Below are positions 25,826 through 35,529 of a stretch of DNA of 64,000 nt, piece by piece. Position 1 is the stretch's first letter. The number at the start of each line of letters is the position of its first letter. The DNA is taken from NCBI GenBank assembly GCA_052143535.1, contig JBKQSS010000056.1, positions 198,242 to 262,241 of the forward strand, read 5' to 3'. Source of the stretch: JADGRA01 sp052143535. Its GTDB lineage: Bacteria > Myxococcota > Myxococcia > Myxococcales > Myxococcaceae. Below the pieces are notes generated by a model. That model was not told where the DNA came from, did not search any database, and worked only from the letters and a program-made list of their open reading frames with translations. A program made the position numbers and the translations under genes.

Positions 25826-27613
25826 AAACCCCGGCGGCCTCTCGCCAGCCACCTTCAAGCCCTGCTCCAGCGCCATGCCCACCCGGGCGAGCGTTCCCTC
25901 GTCGAAGAGCCGGCCAATCAGCGTCACGCCCTGTGGCACGCGGTGCTTTTCGGGAAGCTGCGGCCATTGCTGTCCTGGCGGTGGCAGCCAGTCGCTGCGG
26001 ATGCGGTCGATTTCGATGAAGCCAGCCCGCAGCGTGAGGGAGGGATGCCCGGTGAGATTCGTTCCGATAAGCGTCTCGTCGCGCAAATAGGGCACCAGTA
26101 AGACGTCCACCGTCGTCAACAGCGTATTCATGGCCACCGCCGCCTGGCGCCGCAGCCGGTCGGCCTGGACGAGGTCCACCGCCGAGAGGAAGCGCGCCTG
26201 GCGGAACAAGTTGGGCCAGGCGTCGAAGACTTGCATCTTCAGCTCGTCCATTTGGTGAGAGAGCGTCATCTCCTCGAAGGAGGCCGCTGCCTCAGCAAAG
26301 AGCACGGTGTTCAGCGCAGCGTAGGGAAGTGCCGGAAACTCGACCGGCACCGGTGTCATCCCGGCCGCCTTCACCGCGTCCAGCACAGACTTGTCCACTG
26401 GGAGTGACTGCTTGTCGAAGCTGTTGGCGGGCTTCTCAAGCCAGGAGGGGACATACCCCACGCGAAGCTTGGAAACGGGCTGTGCGGCGTCAAACTCAAG
26501 ATGGCTCGGGACGCACCCCAAGTCCTTGCCATCGGGACCAGAAATGGCCGCCAGGACCAGCAGCGTGTCCTCCACGCTGCGCGCCATGGCCCCCAGCTTG
26601 TCCAAGGACCAACACAACGTCATGGCGCCGGTGCGGGGGACGCGTCCAAAGGTGGGTCGGAGCCCAGTCACCCCGCAGCGAGACGAGGGCGAGACAATGC
26701 TGCCTCCGGTTTCGCTGCCGATGGCAAAGCCCACCAGACCTGCCGCGGTGGCAGCGGCAGAACCCGCGCTCGAGCCACTGGAGCCCTCGGCGAGGAGCCA
26801 GGGATTCTTTGTCTCTCCTCCGAACCAAATGTCATTGAGCGCCAGCGCTCCCAGTGACAACTTGGCCAAAAGGACAGCCCCCGCCGTGTGGAGCCGGTCC
26901 ACCACCGTCCCGTCCTTGGTTGGAACCCGGTCCTTGAAGGGCTCTGCTCCCCAAGTGGTTCGAATGCCGGCGGTGTCCAGGAGGTCCTTGACTCCCCAGG
27001 GGATGCCATGCAGGGGGCCTCGCCATTTCCCCTGGGCAATCTCCGCGTCGGCTCTGCGCGCTTGCTCGCGCGCCAGCTCGGGTGTGAGGGTGATGACACA
27101 TTCCAGTTTCGGGCCGAAACGATGAAGGCGCTCCAGATAAAGCTCGGTGAGCCGCGACGAGGAGATTTTTCGGGTTCGAAGCCATTCGGAGAGGGCGGTA
27201 ACCGGCGCGTAGGCGATGTCCGTGTCGCTCGAAGGTAGCGGCGCCAAGGAGCGCGAGAATTTGGTCCGCGTACGCGACGGGCCGGTCGGTGCGCCGGGAA
27301 TGCGCGGGTCCCAGAGGCACGCCGGAACGATGGCTTCCGCTGGGTGGTAGGCCCGTCGGTCCTTCAGTGTTGCGCCAAAGTTGACGTCCCAGGAGGAGGA
27401 GGCCTGTGAGCGTTCAGCTGCCGTGTAGCGAACTTCCGCCAGCTTCTCCGCCTCGGCGACAGTGGCGGGCGTAATAGCGGACGCCGAGGGTGCCTCGGCC
27501 GCCGCGGCCCCAGCGTCCCCCGTCGCCGCAACCGTGGAGGCCGGCCGCACCACAGCCGCTCCCGCGAGCAGCGCACTGCCAGCGATGAATTTACGTCTCG
27601 AAGTCCGGGCCAT
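25823..27613 (-). CDS. Tat-exported amidase-signature hydrolase
   Basis: A 596-residue enzyme. The N-terminus SRRKFIAGSALLAG is a twin-arginine export signal. The amidase-signature triad is visible: Lys209 in IPWGVKDLL, the cis-Ser in EGSSGSSAGSAAATAAG (about 281) and the nucleophile Ser in GSETGGSIVSP (about 305). Substrate is unknown; relatives act on peptide or small amides. The signal peptide sends it folded to the periplasm. It is followed by no partner and preceded 44 bases upstream by the barrel gene. Confidence 0.88.
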   Translation of the reverse strand: MARTSRRKFIAGSALLAGAAVVRPASTVAATGDAGAAAAEAPSASAITPATVAEAEKLAEVRYTAAERSQASSSWDVNFGATLKDRRAYHPAEAIVPACLWDPRIPGAPTGPSRTRTKFSRSLAPLPSSDTDIAYAPVTALSEWLRTRKISSSRLTELYLERLHRFGPKLECVITLTPELAREQARRADAEIAQGKWRGPLHGIPWGVKDLLDTAGIRTTWGAEPFKDRVPTKDGTVVDRLHTAGAVLLAKLSLGALALNDIWFGGETKNPWLLAEGSSGSSAGSAAATAAGLVGFAIGSETGGSIVSPSSRCGVTGLRPTFGRVPRTGAMTLCWSLDKLGAMARSVEDTLLVLAAISGPDGKDLGCVPSHLEFDAAQPVSKLRVGYVPSWLEKPANSFDKQSLPVDKSVLDAVKAAGMTPVPVEFPALPYAALNTVLFAEAAASFEEMTLSHQMDELKMQVFDAWPNLFRQARFLSAVDLVQADRLRRQAAVAMNTLLTTVDVLLVPYLRDETLIGTNLTGHPSLTLRAGFIEIDRIRSDWLPPPGQQWPQLPEKHRVPQGVTLIGRLFDEGTLARVGMALEQGLKVAGERPPGF

Positions 27614-27657
27614 GCCTGGTCGCTCCAGTGAAGGGGGGAGCGGACTTTAGCGGTTCG

Positions 27658-30600
27658 TCAGAAGAGTCCCACGCTGAACTGGATGGCGGCGAGCTGCTCG
27701 TTCAAGGACGCGTCCGGAGCAAGGTTAAACCCGAGGTCCAGCGCCAGCGGACCGATGGGCGTCGCGTACCGCAGGCCAACGCCGGCGACAGGACGAAGGA
27801 CGAAGGGTCGGAATTGGTGGGGGTCCGCCCAGAGGTTTCCGGCCTCGAAGAAAATGCCGAGGTCGAAGCCGAGAATGGCCGGGAAGCGCACTTCCGACTT
27901 GAAGAGGGTGAAGAGCAGACCTCCTTCGCTCGGGACCTGCCGGCCCTCGGTGAGGACGATGCCGGCGGGCGTACAGCCGCCCGACCAGACCAACGCCGCA
28001 CAGGAGTTTCGCTGAGCTGCGTAAAGAGCGTGCTCATCCTGAGGGATGACACCGTCCTCGGGGAAACCACGCAGCGTCGTCACTCCGCCTAGGTAGAAAC
28101 GCTCCGGAGCAATGACTTGTCCCCCGGCGACGAGATTGAAAATCTTTCCGCCACGAAGCGAGATGGCCAGAACCACTCGGTCTCCCAGCGGGACGTAGCC
28201 GGTGATTCCGGCCGAGAGCTTCCATGTAAAAATGCGCGTCGGCTGGGGGTTATTGCCGCTGGCATCGGTGCTCTCGGCGCTGAGGTCCTTGGTCAACTCA
28301 CCCACCGTGGTGATGAGCAAGCCCTGGTGCGGGTTGAGGGGGTTGTCCCGAAAGTCGAGGGTGAAGGCGGGGCTGAGCGTCTGAAGCGCGTAGTTGCCGG
28401 TCGGAAAGCGGAGGTTGGTGATGTCCGCGCTGGTGGTGGCTTCGAGCGCAGAGACGGCGTCGTACTGCCGCACGAGAATGCCCTCCACCGTGTACTGCCC
28501 GGTAAAGCTCAGCCACGAGTTGAGCTGCCACACCATGCCGGCAATGCCTGCCACACGGCTGAAGAAGTAAGAGGGGCGATGGACGCGCTCGGCGACGAAG
28601 GTCAGTCGGGCGTTGATGTCCTGGGGCAACAGCCACGGGATGCGCGCCTGGGAGAAGGTGGCGTTGAAGTTGAAGTCGATGCCGTTGAGGCCCTGGAGCT
28701 GGGAGGCAGGGGTGAACTGCTGCAACGGCAACAGGCTCAAGCCCACGTAGTTCACCTTCCCGCGGGCGGTGAAATTGATGGCCTCGCCAAAGATGTTGGG
28801 AAACACGAGGTCCCCCACCACGCGGGGGCCGTCGTAAGTCGAGTACCCGAATCCGCCCGAGCCGGACAACAGCGGACGTTCCCGCGCCTCAATCAGGACG
28901 TCTTTCACCGACTCTTCAGCATCCGGGTTGAGCAGCGTCACGGACACCTGACGGAAGATGCCTAAGGAGAGCAAGTTCGCCTGGCTGGCATACACGTCTT
29001 CGGGGTCCAACGGCCGGCCCGGTCGAACGACCAGGTTTTCTCGGACCAGTTTCTCGTCGGTACGTTGCAGCCCCCTGATGACGACCTGCCCGACGCGAAC
29101 CGCGGGTCCCGGCTGTGTTCGAACCACCACCTCGGCTCGGCGGTCGTTGTCCAGCAGCCTCGGCACGACGTCCACCCGTGCAAAGAGGTAGCTGCCTCGG
29201 CCGAGTCGGCGCAGCAACTCGAGCCGAAGCTGTTCCATGGCGCGCGTCGACAGCGGCGCTCCGGGCGTCAGCGGACCCAGTGGGGGCGGAACGAAGCCTT
29301 TGGGAAGTCCCTCGAAGGTGATTGCTTGGATTCGGGTTTGGATGCCCTCCTCGACGCGGAAATGGACTTGGGCCGTGTGGCGCACCGCGTCCCAGTCCAA
29401 CAGAGTGAGTTGCACCCGGGCCCCAAGGAAGCCGTCCTCGTGGTAGCTGGCTTGAAGCGCCTCGGCGCCGGCCCGGTACGCCTCCTCGACGAAGACCTCG
29501 AGCGGGGCCAGTTCCGGGGCGGCACCAAGGTCCGTCCTCTGGGACTGGCTCCGCGAGTCAATGGGGTCATCTATCAGCCGCGCGTCGCCAGGCAAAGGCG
29601 GCGTGTGCGCCGCGATGACTTCGGACAGCACCCGACGGAGCCGAGCGTCCGACAATGACTTCGCTCCGTCGAAGGCGATGTTGGTCACTCTCAGCACCGG
29701 GCCTTCATCCACCGCGAAGACGACCTCGGTGGGCCCTCCCCGAGCGTCCGCGAACTCGCTCGATGCAACCTGTACTTCGGCGAACCCTCGGTAGCGGTAA
29801 AACGCTTCCAGGCGGCGCGCCAGGCGGGCCTCAGTGGCGACGTCAAGCGTTTCAGACTGGTCGTAGTCCAGAACGTCGAGGAGCTGCCTCGACGGGAATC
29901 GCCGGTTCCCCCGAATGGCAAAGGTAAGCACGGGCCCGGCGTCGACTGGCACTTCGACGATGGCACCGGAGGGTCCTTCCTTCACCGTCGGAGTGCCCAC
30001 CCGCGCCCTAAAGTGACGCGTCTCTCGGTACAGGGCGCGGACTCGGTCGACGCCTTTCTCCAGGGCGGTCTGGTCGAGGATGGTTCCGCTCGGTAGTCCG
30101 AAGGCGTCCCGCAGCGTCAGTTCGGGAAGCCCAGGCGTTCCAAGGAAGTGCACCTCGGCCACGCGGGTGGGCAAGCCCTCGGAAATGTTGAGTCCGATGT
30201 CCGCCAGCGCGCCATTGCGTGTGACGGTGATGGTGACGTCCGTCTGGTTCCAGCCACGCCGAGCGTAAGCCTGGAGGATGCCAGCTTTCGCCTCCTCCAA
30301 CTTCTCGGTGTAGAAGTCGCTGCCCTCCGTCAGCCGAGCCGCTGCGAGGACGTCTCCTCGAGTCATCAGCTTGTTTCCCGTCACGGCCACCAGATGGACT
30401 TTGGCCACCGGCGCGCACTCGAACACCACCGTCACCCCGGCCCCGTCGGGGTGTGCCTCCACCACCACGTCGGCGAAGCGGCCCGTGGCGAACAGCAACT
30501 CGATGCTTCGCCGCACGGCCTGGGGGTCGAGCGGCTGTCCTGCCTGCAGCACTACCAAGGGCCGAAACTCGGCGGCCTGCATCCCCTCGGGCAGGTGCAG

Positions 30601-30708
30601 CACCACCTCGGTCACCATCGGCCGGGGGACGGGCCCCGCCTGCGCCGCTCGGGCGCTGGCGCGCCCGGCGACGAGCAGCAACAGGGCGAGTGTTACTCGA
30701 CTTCCCAA
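27658..30708 (-). CDS. BamA/TamA-like outer-membrane barrel protein with many POTRA domains
   Basis: About 1016 residues: a signal peptide (VTLALLLLVAGRASARA), a long POTRA region and a C-terminal Omp85 barrel. I count seven POTRA-like units, each opening with a strand such as VHLVAVTGNKLMTRGD, FAIRGNRRFPSRQLL or VGQVVIRGLQRTDEKL. The barrel holds the substrate-contact loop 6 motif GGVTTLRGFPEDG and ends in Phe (SVGLF). TamA normally has three POTRAs and BamA five. The gene immediately follows a TamB-like gene, so a TamA role is likely. The TTG at 30708 is a guess; an upstream ATG at 30768 would overlap tamB by 76 bases. Confidence 0.85.
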   Translation of the reverse strand: MGSRVTLALLLLVAGRASARAAQAGPVPRPMVTEVVLHLPEGMQAAEFRPLVVLQAGQPLDPQAVRRSIELLFATGRFADVVVEAHPDGAGVTVVFECAPVAKVHLVAVTGNKLMTRGDVLAAARLTEGSDFYTEKLEEAKAGILQAYARRGWNQTDVTITVTRNGALADIGLNISEGLPTRVAEVHFLGTPGLPELTLRDAFGLPSGTILDQTALEKGVDRVRALYRETRHFRARVGTPTVKEGPSGAIVEVPVDAGPVLTFAIRGNRRFPSRQLLDVLDYDQSETLDVATEARLARRLEAFYRYRGFAEVQVASSEFADARGGPTEVVFAVDEGPVLRVTNIAFDGAKSLSDARLRRVLSEVIAAHTPPLPGDARLIDDPIDSRSQSQRTDLGAAPELAPLEVFVEEAYRAGAEALQASYHEDGFLGARVQLTLLDWDAVRHTAQVHFRVEEGIQTRIQAITFEGLPKGFVPPPLGPLTPGAPLSTRAMEQLRLELLRRLGRGSYLFARVDVVPRLLDNDRRAEVVVRTQPGPAVRVGQVVIRGLQRTDEKLVRENLVVRPGRPLDPEDVYASQANLLSLGIFRQVSVTLLNPDAEESVKDVLIEARERPLLSGSGGFGYSTYDGPRVVGDLVFPNIFGEAINFTARGKVNYVGLSLLPLQQFTPASQLQGLNGIDFNFNATFSQARIPWLLPQDINARLTFVAERVHRPSYFFSRVAGIAGMVWQLNSWLSFTGQYTVEGILVRQYDAVSALEATTSADITNLRFPTGNYALQTLSPAFTLDFRDNPLNPHQGLLITTVGELTKDLSAESTDASGNNPQPTRIFTWKLSAGITGYVPLGDRVVLAISLRGGKIFNLVAGGQVIAPERFYLGGVTTLRGFPEDGVIPQDEHALYAAQRNSCAALVWSGGCTPAGIVLTEGRQVPSEGGLLFTLFKSEVRFPAILGFDLGIFFEAGNLWADPHQFRPFVLRPVAGVGLRYATPIGPLALDLGFNLAPDASLNEQLAAIQFSVGLF

Positions 30709-33700
30709 CGAAGCTTCAGGTCGATTCCCAGGTTGCCGACGGGGAGGTCGCTGTAGGCGTTGTCCCACTGGGCCTGTGCGGACAAGCGGTTGTCGAATCG
30801 GTACTCGGCCTGCGCGTGGGTGCCCCTGCCGGACACGGGCTGACTGACGCTTAGCTTAAGCTGGTCCACCAGGAACTTCGACTCCAATTGCGCCGTCGGC
30901 TCGACCAGGCCTGTCCCTTCGCTGTATTGGGTCGAGATTCGAAAGGCCGGGTCGCGCAGCACCGAGTTGCTGGGCAAAAAACGCTGCACCTGCCGGTCCA
31001 GGCCGGAGGCCTGATAGAGCGCCTCGGCAGCCAAGCCGGCGCCGGCACCAGCCGTTCCGGAGATGCCAGCCTGCTCGCGGGCGGTAAGACCGAGGGTGAG
31101 CAGCGAGAGGACGTCCCTCTCGGGCAACGCCGGGTCACTGGAGAACTGGACCTGCGGAGCGCTGGAACGCCCGAAGGCGTGAAGACGAATCTGGTAATCG
31201 CGCACCTGGGTGTCGGCGTAGACGTCGAAGACGCCCTCCAGGCTGTGGTGGTCTTTGAAGTCGGCCACGCCTTGGGTGATGGAGAAGGCATTGCCCCGGA
31301 AAAAGGCCTGGCTCCCCTCCCCGGCTTCCACCGTGCCCACCAGCCCCGGGTGAAGGTTGGTCCCGGTGACGCGCAGGTCGCCGAGCAGGCGCGCCCGGGC
31401 AACGTTGTTGTCCACTCGAGCATCCTTGAGGTGGAGCGCCACGTCGAGGGACAGCCACTCTGCGCCGCGCTCGGCTTCGCCGCCTCCGCCGCGTTGGTGG
31501 GCCAGCGCGTCCACCCCGAAGGGGCGGACATAGCGCAGGCGGGCAACGTCCAGCTCTCCGGAGAGCCGCAGGGCCCCCGGCTTCCCGGACACCAGGAGTT
31601 CGCCTGTCGCACTGAAAGGCGCGTCTTCGAGCAGACGTAAAGTCACATCATCCAAGTGAGCGGAGGCCGCGAGCTGGGTCACCGCGAATCCCCCCCACGA
31701 AACGTCTCCGCGGGTGCTAATTTTCCCGTCGTTGAGCTGTCCGTGGACGTCGGCCCACAGCACTCGAGTCTCGCTGAAGTCCACCCGCCCGCCGAGACCG
31801 CGAAGCTCGACGCCCGTGTCTCGAACCACGAAGCCAACGTCGAGGAGGGTGGCGCTTCCCAGCAGCGAAGGCTCCTTCGGCCTGCCCTCCGCCGTCCCCG
31901 AGAGCTCGATGCGGCCTCCCAGACGCTCCAGCGAGTGGGTGAAGGGCTCCAGCAGCCTCAAGTCCAGTGTGCCGCCCACCTTGACGTCCAGGGCGCCCGC
32001 CGAAGCGGAGCCAGAGACGGTCAGCGCTGTTTCCGGACCGCGAAGCGTCACGCCGGCCGTCTCGACGCGTCCCTTCGCGAACCGAATGTCCCACACCCCA
32101 TCATTCTCGGCGCGCACCTCCGAGCGCTGGAGACGCAGCTGTTCCAAGTGAAGCTTTCCCTCCGCCGCCTCGAGCTCCAACAGCGAGCCGTCGGCGGTGA
32201 GGTTCCCCCTCAGCACGCCTTGCCAGCCGTCGCCGAGAAGCGGCCGAACGTCACTCAGCGCGAGGTCGAGTTTGGCCTCAAAAGGGTATGGCCGATGGAC
32301 GTCGACAGTCATGCGGGCTTCAGCCTCCGCGATGGGGCGCCCCGAGACGACCAATTTCTCGCCGAGCATCCGGGCTTCGAGGTGAAGGGGACCCAAGGAG
32401 CGCCCGGCCATGGTGGTCTGCGGAGCGCTGAGCGTCGCTTTGACGTCGGGGACATCGGCGGTCCCCTGCACCGTCCCAGCCAGCGTCAGGACGCCGTGAG
32501 CCTTGGCCCGCCGCACGGCAGCGCCGAGCAACTCCTCCAGGGAGAGGGCGTCGATACGGAAGCGGAAATTCAGCACATCCCCGGTGGTGAGGCGCCCCTC
32601 CCCCTGGCTGGTGCCGAGCGGCCCACGGAGGGTTAACGGCAACAATTCGATGGTGTCGCCTCGAATCCGCAGATGCATGGCGCCGTTGCCCATCCTCCGC
32701 TCATAGAAGGCGACGTCGGCGGCGGTGAAATCCACGTCGGCAGCGAGGTCGGCGGAGGGCCCCCAAAAGTGAAGCTCGCCACTCGCGTTCCCGGTGAGGA
32801 CGTGTCGCAGCGGCTGCCACACCGTGGAGAGGGGGGCCACCACCTCGACTAAGTCCTCCACCTTCCCTTCGGGCATCCGAGCTCGCGCCTCCATGACCAG
32901 CGAATCGCCTCGAAAGTCGAGCTTGGCTGCGCCGGTGTATGCCGAGTGACCGCGCAGGCCGACAACCTCTGGAAAGTTGAGGACGCTGTCGGCAAAATGC
33001 AGCGGACTTTTTACCGTGCCTAGGGCGAAATGTCTGAATTCGGCGTCGCGCATTGCGACGTCGGCATCAATGTGCATCTCTTGCCCCCAAGGCATCCCGA
33101 GCGAGAAGCGCACGGAGCCGATGCCGGACCAAGGAATTCCAATCAGCGGCCCCACATCGCGCAGCTCGAGCGTATCGATGACCCCCGAGATGGACAGCCC
33201 AACTGTCTGCTGGAAGGCGAAAGTCGCATTCACTTTCGCGCGAGAGTTGCCCACCTGGAGCTGGGCCTCTCGCAGCTCCACGCGGTCCGGTAACACCTGC
33301 AACTCGAGATGAATGTCCCCGGCCGGGAAGGCCAGGACGGGAGGCTGTCCGTGCGGATTCTTTTCCACCGGTCCGGGCGTAAAGAGGAAATTCGCGGCGT
33401 GGAGAGTGGCTTCGCCCTGCAGCTGCGGCGCGGGGCTGAGCTTGCCCTGGGCCGTCACTTGGCCAGAGACGGCGAAATCCACCCATGCGCCGGCGACACC
33501 GGCCCGGGCGATGACGCGCGCCAGGCTAGCGGAATCGAGCTCAGCCTTCAGCTTGACCGGAAAACCGGCCACCAGCCGAGCTGTCCCTGAGACTTTGACT
33601 TGCCCCGGAGCCACCGGCAGCACCAGGTCGTGAAGAGTCAGCGTGTCCCCAGCCAACGCGAAGTGTGCGCTGAAATCGCCCGGATGCGCCGGGGGCAATT

Positions 33701-34580
33701 CCAGCCCTTTCCCCAATACCTCTCCACTCAAGCGCAGGTCTGGGCTCCGACCACTCACCGTGAGGCGCGCCCACAGGTGACCGGCCGAGCCCGGGAGCAG
33801 GCCGGTCGCTCGAGTTAACGCCCGCATCGGGAGAAAGAGCTGAGCATCGAGCGCCGCGCTGGGATGGCAGAGGTCGTCGATGCGCCCGCTGAAGGAGAGG
33901 TCGGCCTCTCCCACCGAGAGCTCGCCACGGGTCACCTCGAGGTCGCGCCCCCCACGGGCCAACTCGGCCTCAACGCGCAAGCCAGTGAGCGGCAGCGGCG
34001 CGACGCCGCCTCCTGGGTCCAAGGAGCCTTGGGATGTCTCGACTCGAAACTCTGCAACTCGCCGCCGCATTCGCCAGCCGACGGAGATTTCCTCCACATC
34101 AACAGCCCGACTCCCGGGGAGCAGCACATGCGCCTCGCCTCCACGGATGTCGAAATTGTCGACGGACACCGCCTGCAGCGCTTGGAACGGACAGGTTCCC
34201 GGTGGACGGCCGGCGGTTGGGCGAGAGAGGTCGAGGCGGACGCGCGGGCGGGTGACCTCGAGGCGATCGAGAAGAACCCGCCCGGTGAAGGGCTCGAAGC
34301 CGCCGAGCGTCACCTCCACCTGGTCGGCACTAAACACCGGCAGTTCCTCGCCCTTGGCATAGACCGCGACGCCTCCGAAGCGAACCGTCCGCGCCGCGGC
34401 GTCCACCTCGCACCGGCCAATCCCCACCTCCGCGCCGAGTGCCTTGGGAAGCTCGCGTCGGGCGAGCGTGCAGAGCTGGTCCCAGGCGACCTGCGACCGT
34501 AAGCCGAGCATCAATCCGGCCGCAGCCAGTGCCACCAGCACCAGCGCGACGAGCAGTCTTCGGTAACCGGGAGCAGTCAC
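30693..34580 (-). CDS. TamB-like translocation and assembly module protein
   Basis: A 1295-residue protein anchored by one N-terminal helix (YRRLLVALVLVALAAAGLML) with an extended repetitive beta structure. The C-terminal DUF490/TamB domain is clear: FRGNAFSITQGVADFKD, VYADTQVRDYQIRLHAFG and SSDPALPERDVLSLLTLGLT, ending in a barrel-like strand. TamB proteins bridge both membranes and are linked to phospholipid transport and barrel assembly. It lies 13 bases after the ATPase gene and overlaps the BamA/TamA-like gene. The GTG at 34580 is chosen to precede the membrane anchor. Confidence 0.9.
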   Translation of the reverse strand: MTAPGYRRLLVALVLVALAAAGLMLGLRSQVAWDQLCTLARRELPKALGAEVGIGRCEVDAAARTVRFGGVAVYAKGEELPVFSADQVEVTLGGFEPFTGRVLLDRLEVTRPRVRLDLSRPTAGRPPGTCPFQALQAVSVDNFDIRGGEAHVLLPGSRAVDVEEISVGWRMRRRVAEFRVETSQGSLDPGGGVAPLPLTGLRVEAELARGGRDLEVTRGELSVGEADLSFSGRIDDLCHPSAALDAQLFLPMRALTRATGLLPGSAGHLWARLTVSGRSPDLRLSGEVLGKGLELPPAHPGDFSAHFALAGDTLTLHDLVLPVAPGQVKVSGTARLVAGFPVKLKAELDSASLARVIARAGVAGAWVDFAVSGQVTAQGKLSPAPQLQGEATLHAANFLFTPGPVEKNPHGQPPVLAFPAGDIHLELQVLPDRVELREAQLQVGNSRAKVNATFAFQQTVGLSISGVIDTLELRDVGPLIGIPWSGIGSVRFSLGMPWGQEMHIDADVAMRDAEFRHFALGTVKSPLHFADSVLNFPEVVGLRGHSAYTGAAKLDFRGDSLVMEARARMPEGKVEDLVEVVAPLSTVWQPLRHVLTGNASGELHFWGPSADLAADVDFTAADVAFYERRMGNGAMHLRIRGDTIELLPLTLRGPLGTSQGEGRLTTGDVLNFRFRIDALSLEELLGAAVRRAKAHGVLTLAGTVQGTADVPDVKATLSAPQTTMAGRSLGPLHLEARMLGEKLVVSGRPIAEAEARMTVDVHRPYPFEAKLDLALSDVRPLLGDGWQGVLRGNLTADGSLLELEAAEGKLHLEQLRLQRSEVRAENDGVWDIRFAKGRVETAGVTLRGPETALTVSGSASAGALDVKVGGTLDLRLLEPFTHSLERLGGRIELSGTAEGRPKEPSLLGSATLLDVGFVVRDTGVELRGLGGRVDFSETRVLWADVHGQLNDGKISTRGDVSWGGFAVTQLAASAHLDDVTLRLLEDAPFSATGELLVSGKPGALRLSGELDVARLRYVRPFGVDALAHQRGGGGEAERGAEWLSLDVALHLKDARVDNNVARARLLGDLRVTGTNLHPGLVGTVEAGEGSQAFFRGNAFSITQGVADFKDHHSLEGVFDVYADTQVRDYQIRLHAFGRSSAPQVQFSSDPALPERDVLSLLTLGLTAREQAGISGTAGAGAGLAAEALYQASGLDRQVQRFLPSNSVLRDPAFRISTQYSEGTGLVEPTAQLESKFLVDQLKLSVSQPVSGRGTHAQAEYRFDNRLSAQAQWDNAYSDLPVGNLGIDLKLRWEVE

Positions 34581-34593
34581 AGCCGAACCTAAC

Positions 34594-35514
34594 TCATGCC
34601 TCGAGGTCGTCGAGGTAGCGGTCGATTTCCGCGAGGTCGACCCGCTCCTCTGGGGGAGCGGTCGTCCGCTGGGGAGCGGCCGCCCCGGGAGCGGCGGGTG
34701 GGAGGCCAATGGAAAGCGAGCGCGCGATGTCGCTGATGCGCCCCGCATCGACCAGCGTCTCCCTCGCCAGGTAAGCCTCGAACAGCGCGTTGTCGCAGAG
34801 CGTGTTGATGACCCGCGGACTTCCACCGCTCAGCTGGTGCAGCGCGGACATCGCTTCGGGGGTGAATGGGAGCCTCGTGCCCCCTGCGGTCTGGATGCGG
34901 TGGCGGACGTAGGCTTCGGTGGAGGCCAGAGTAAAGGGCTCGAGGCGGTAGCGCATCGACACCCTCTGGGCGAGCGGCGGGTCCAGCCTCAGGTTCTGCT
35001 CGACATCAGGGAGCCCGAAAAAGACGAAGCTGATTAACTTCCGCTCCGGGACCTCGAGGTTGAGGAGCCCTCGAAACTCTTCCATCAGCTCTCGTGAGGC
35101 AAGCATCTGCGCTTCGTCGATGAGCACGACGGCCTTGCGCCCTTGCTCATGGATTTGCATGAGGCGCTGGTAGAGTTGCCCGAGTAGCGCCAGCTTCTCG
35201 TTGGCCGGATTTTCCACCCCAAGTTGCAGGGCAATCCGCTTCAGGAGCCAGCCCGCGGTGACCCCGGAGTGGATGATGACGAAGAGCGCTGCTTCGTATT
35301 CCTCTTCGGGGAGTGCATCCAGCAGGCGACGGGCCAAGGTCGTCTTTCCTGCGCCAATGTCGCCGACCAGGACGCAAAGACCCTTCATATTCGAGACCGC
35401 ATGGCGCAGCCGCACCAGCGCTTGCGCATGCTGCGGAGACTCGAAGTAGAAGCGGGTCACCGGCGCGTTGGAGAAGGGCTCCTCGGTGAGGCCGAAATGG
35501 TCCAGGTAGCTCAT
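34594..35514 (-). CDS. ExeA-like AAA ATPase
   Basis: A 306-residue ATPase resembling the N-terminal module of ExeA/GspA. It begins MSYLDHFGLTEEPFSNAP, the usual start. Walker A is GDIGAGKTT at 51-59 and Walker B is VLIDEAQML from about 130. The C-terminal regulatory part (EPFTLASTEAYVRHRIQ, SGGSPRVINTLCDNAL) is also typical. Full ExeA has a membrane helix and a peptidoglycan-binding domain; both are absent here and the tail is a short acidic helix. The gene starts 15 bases after the SgmX-like gene, so the two are likely co-transcribed. Confidence 0.85.
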   Translation of the reverse strand: MSYLDHFGLTEEPFSNAPVTRFYFESPQHAQALVRLRHAVSNMKGLCVLVGDIGAGKTTLARRLLDALPEEEYEAALFVIIHSGVTAGWLLKRIALQLGVENPANEKLALLGQLYQRLMQIHEQGRKAVVLIDEAQMLASRELMEEFRGLLNLEVPERKLISFVFFGLPDVEQNLRLDPPLAQRVSMRYRLEPFTLASTEAYVRHRIQTAGGTRLPFTPEAMSALHQLSGGSPRVINTLCDNALFEAYLARETLVDAGRISDIARSLSIGLPPAAPGAAAPQRTTAPPEERVDLAEIDRYLDDLEA

Positions 35515-35529
35515 CGGTCTGTTGGGTTA

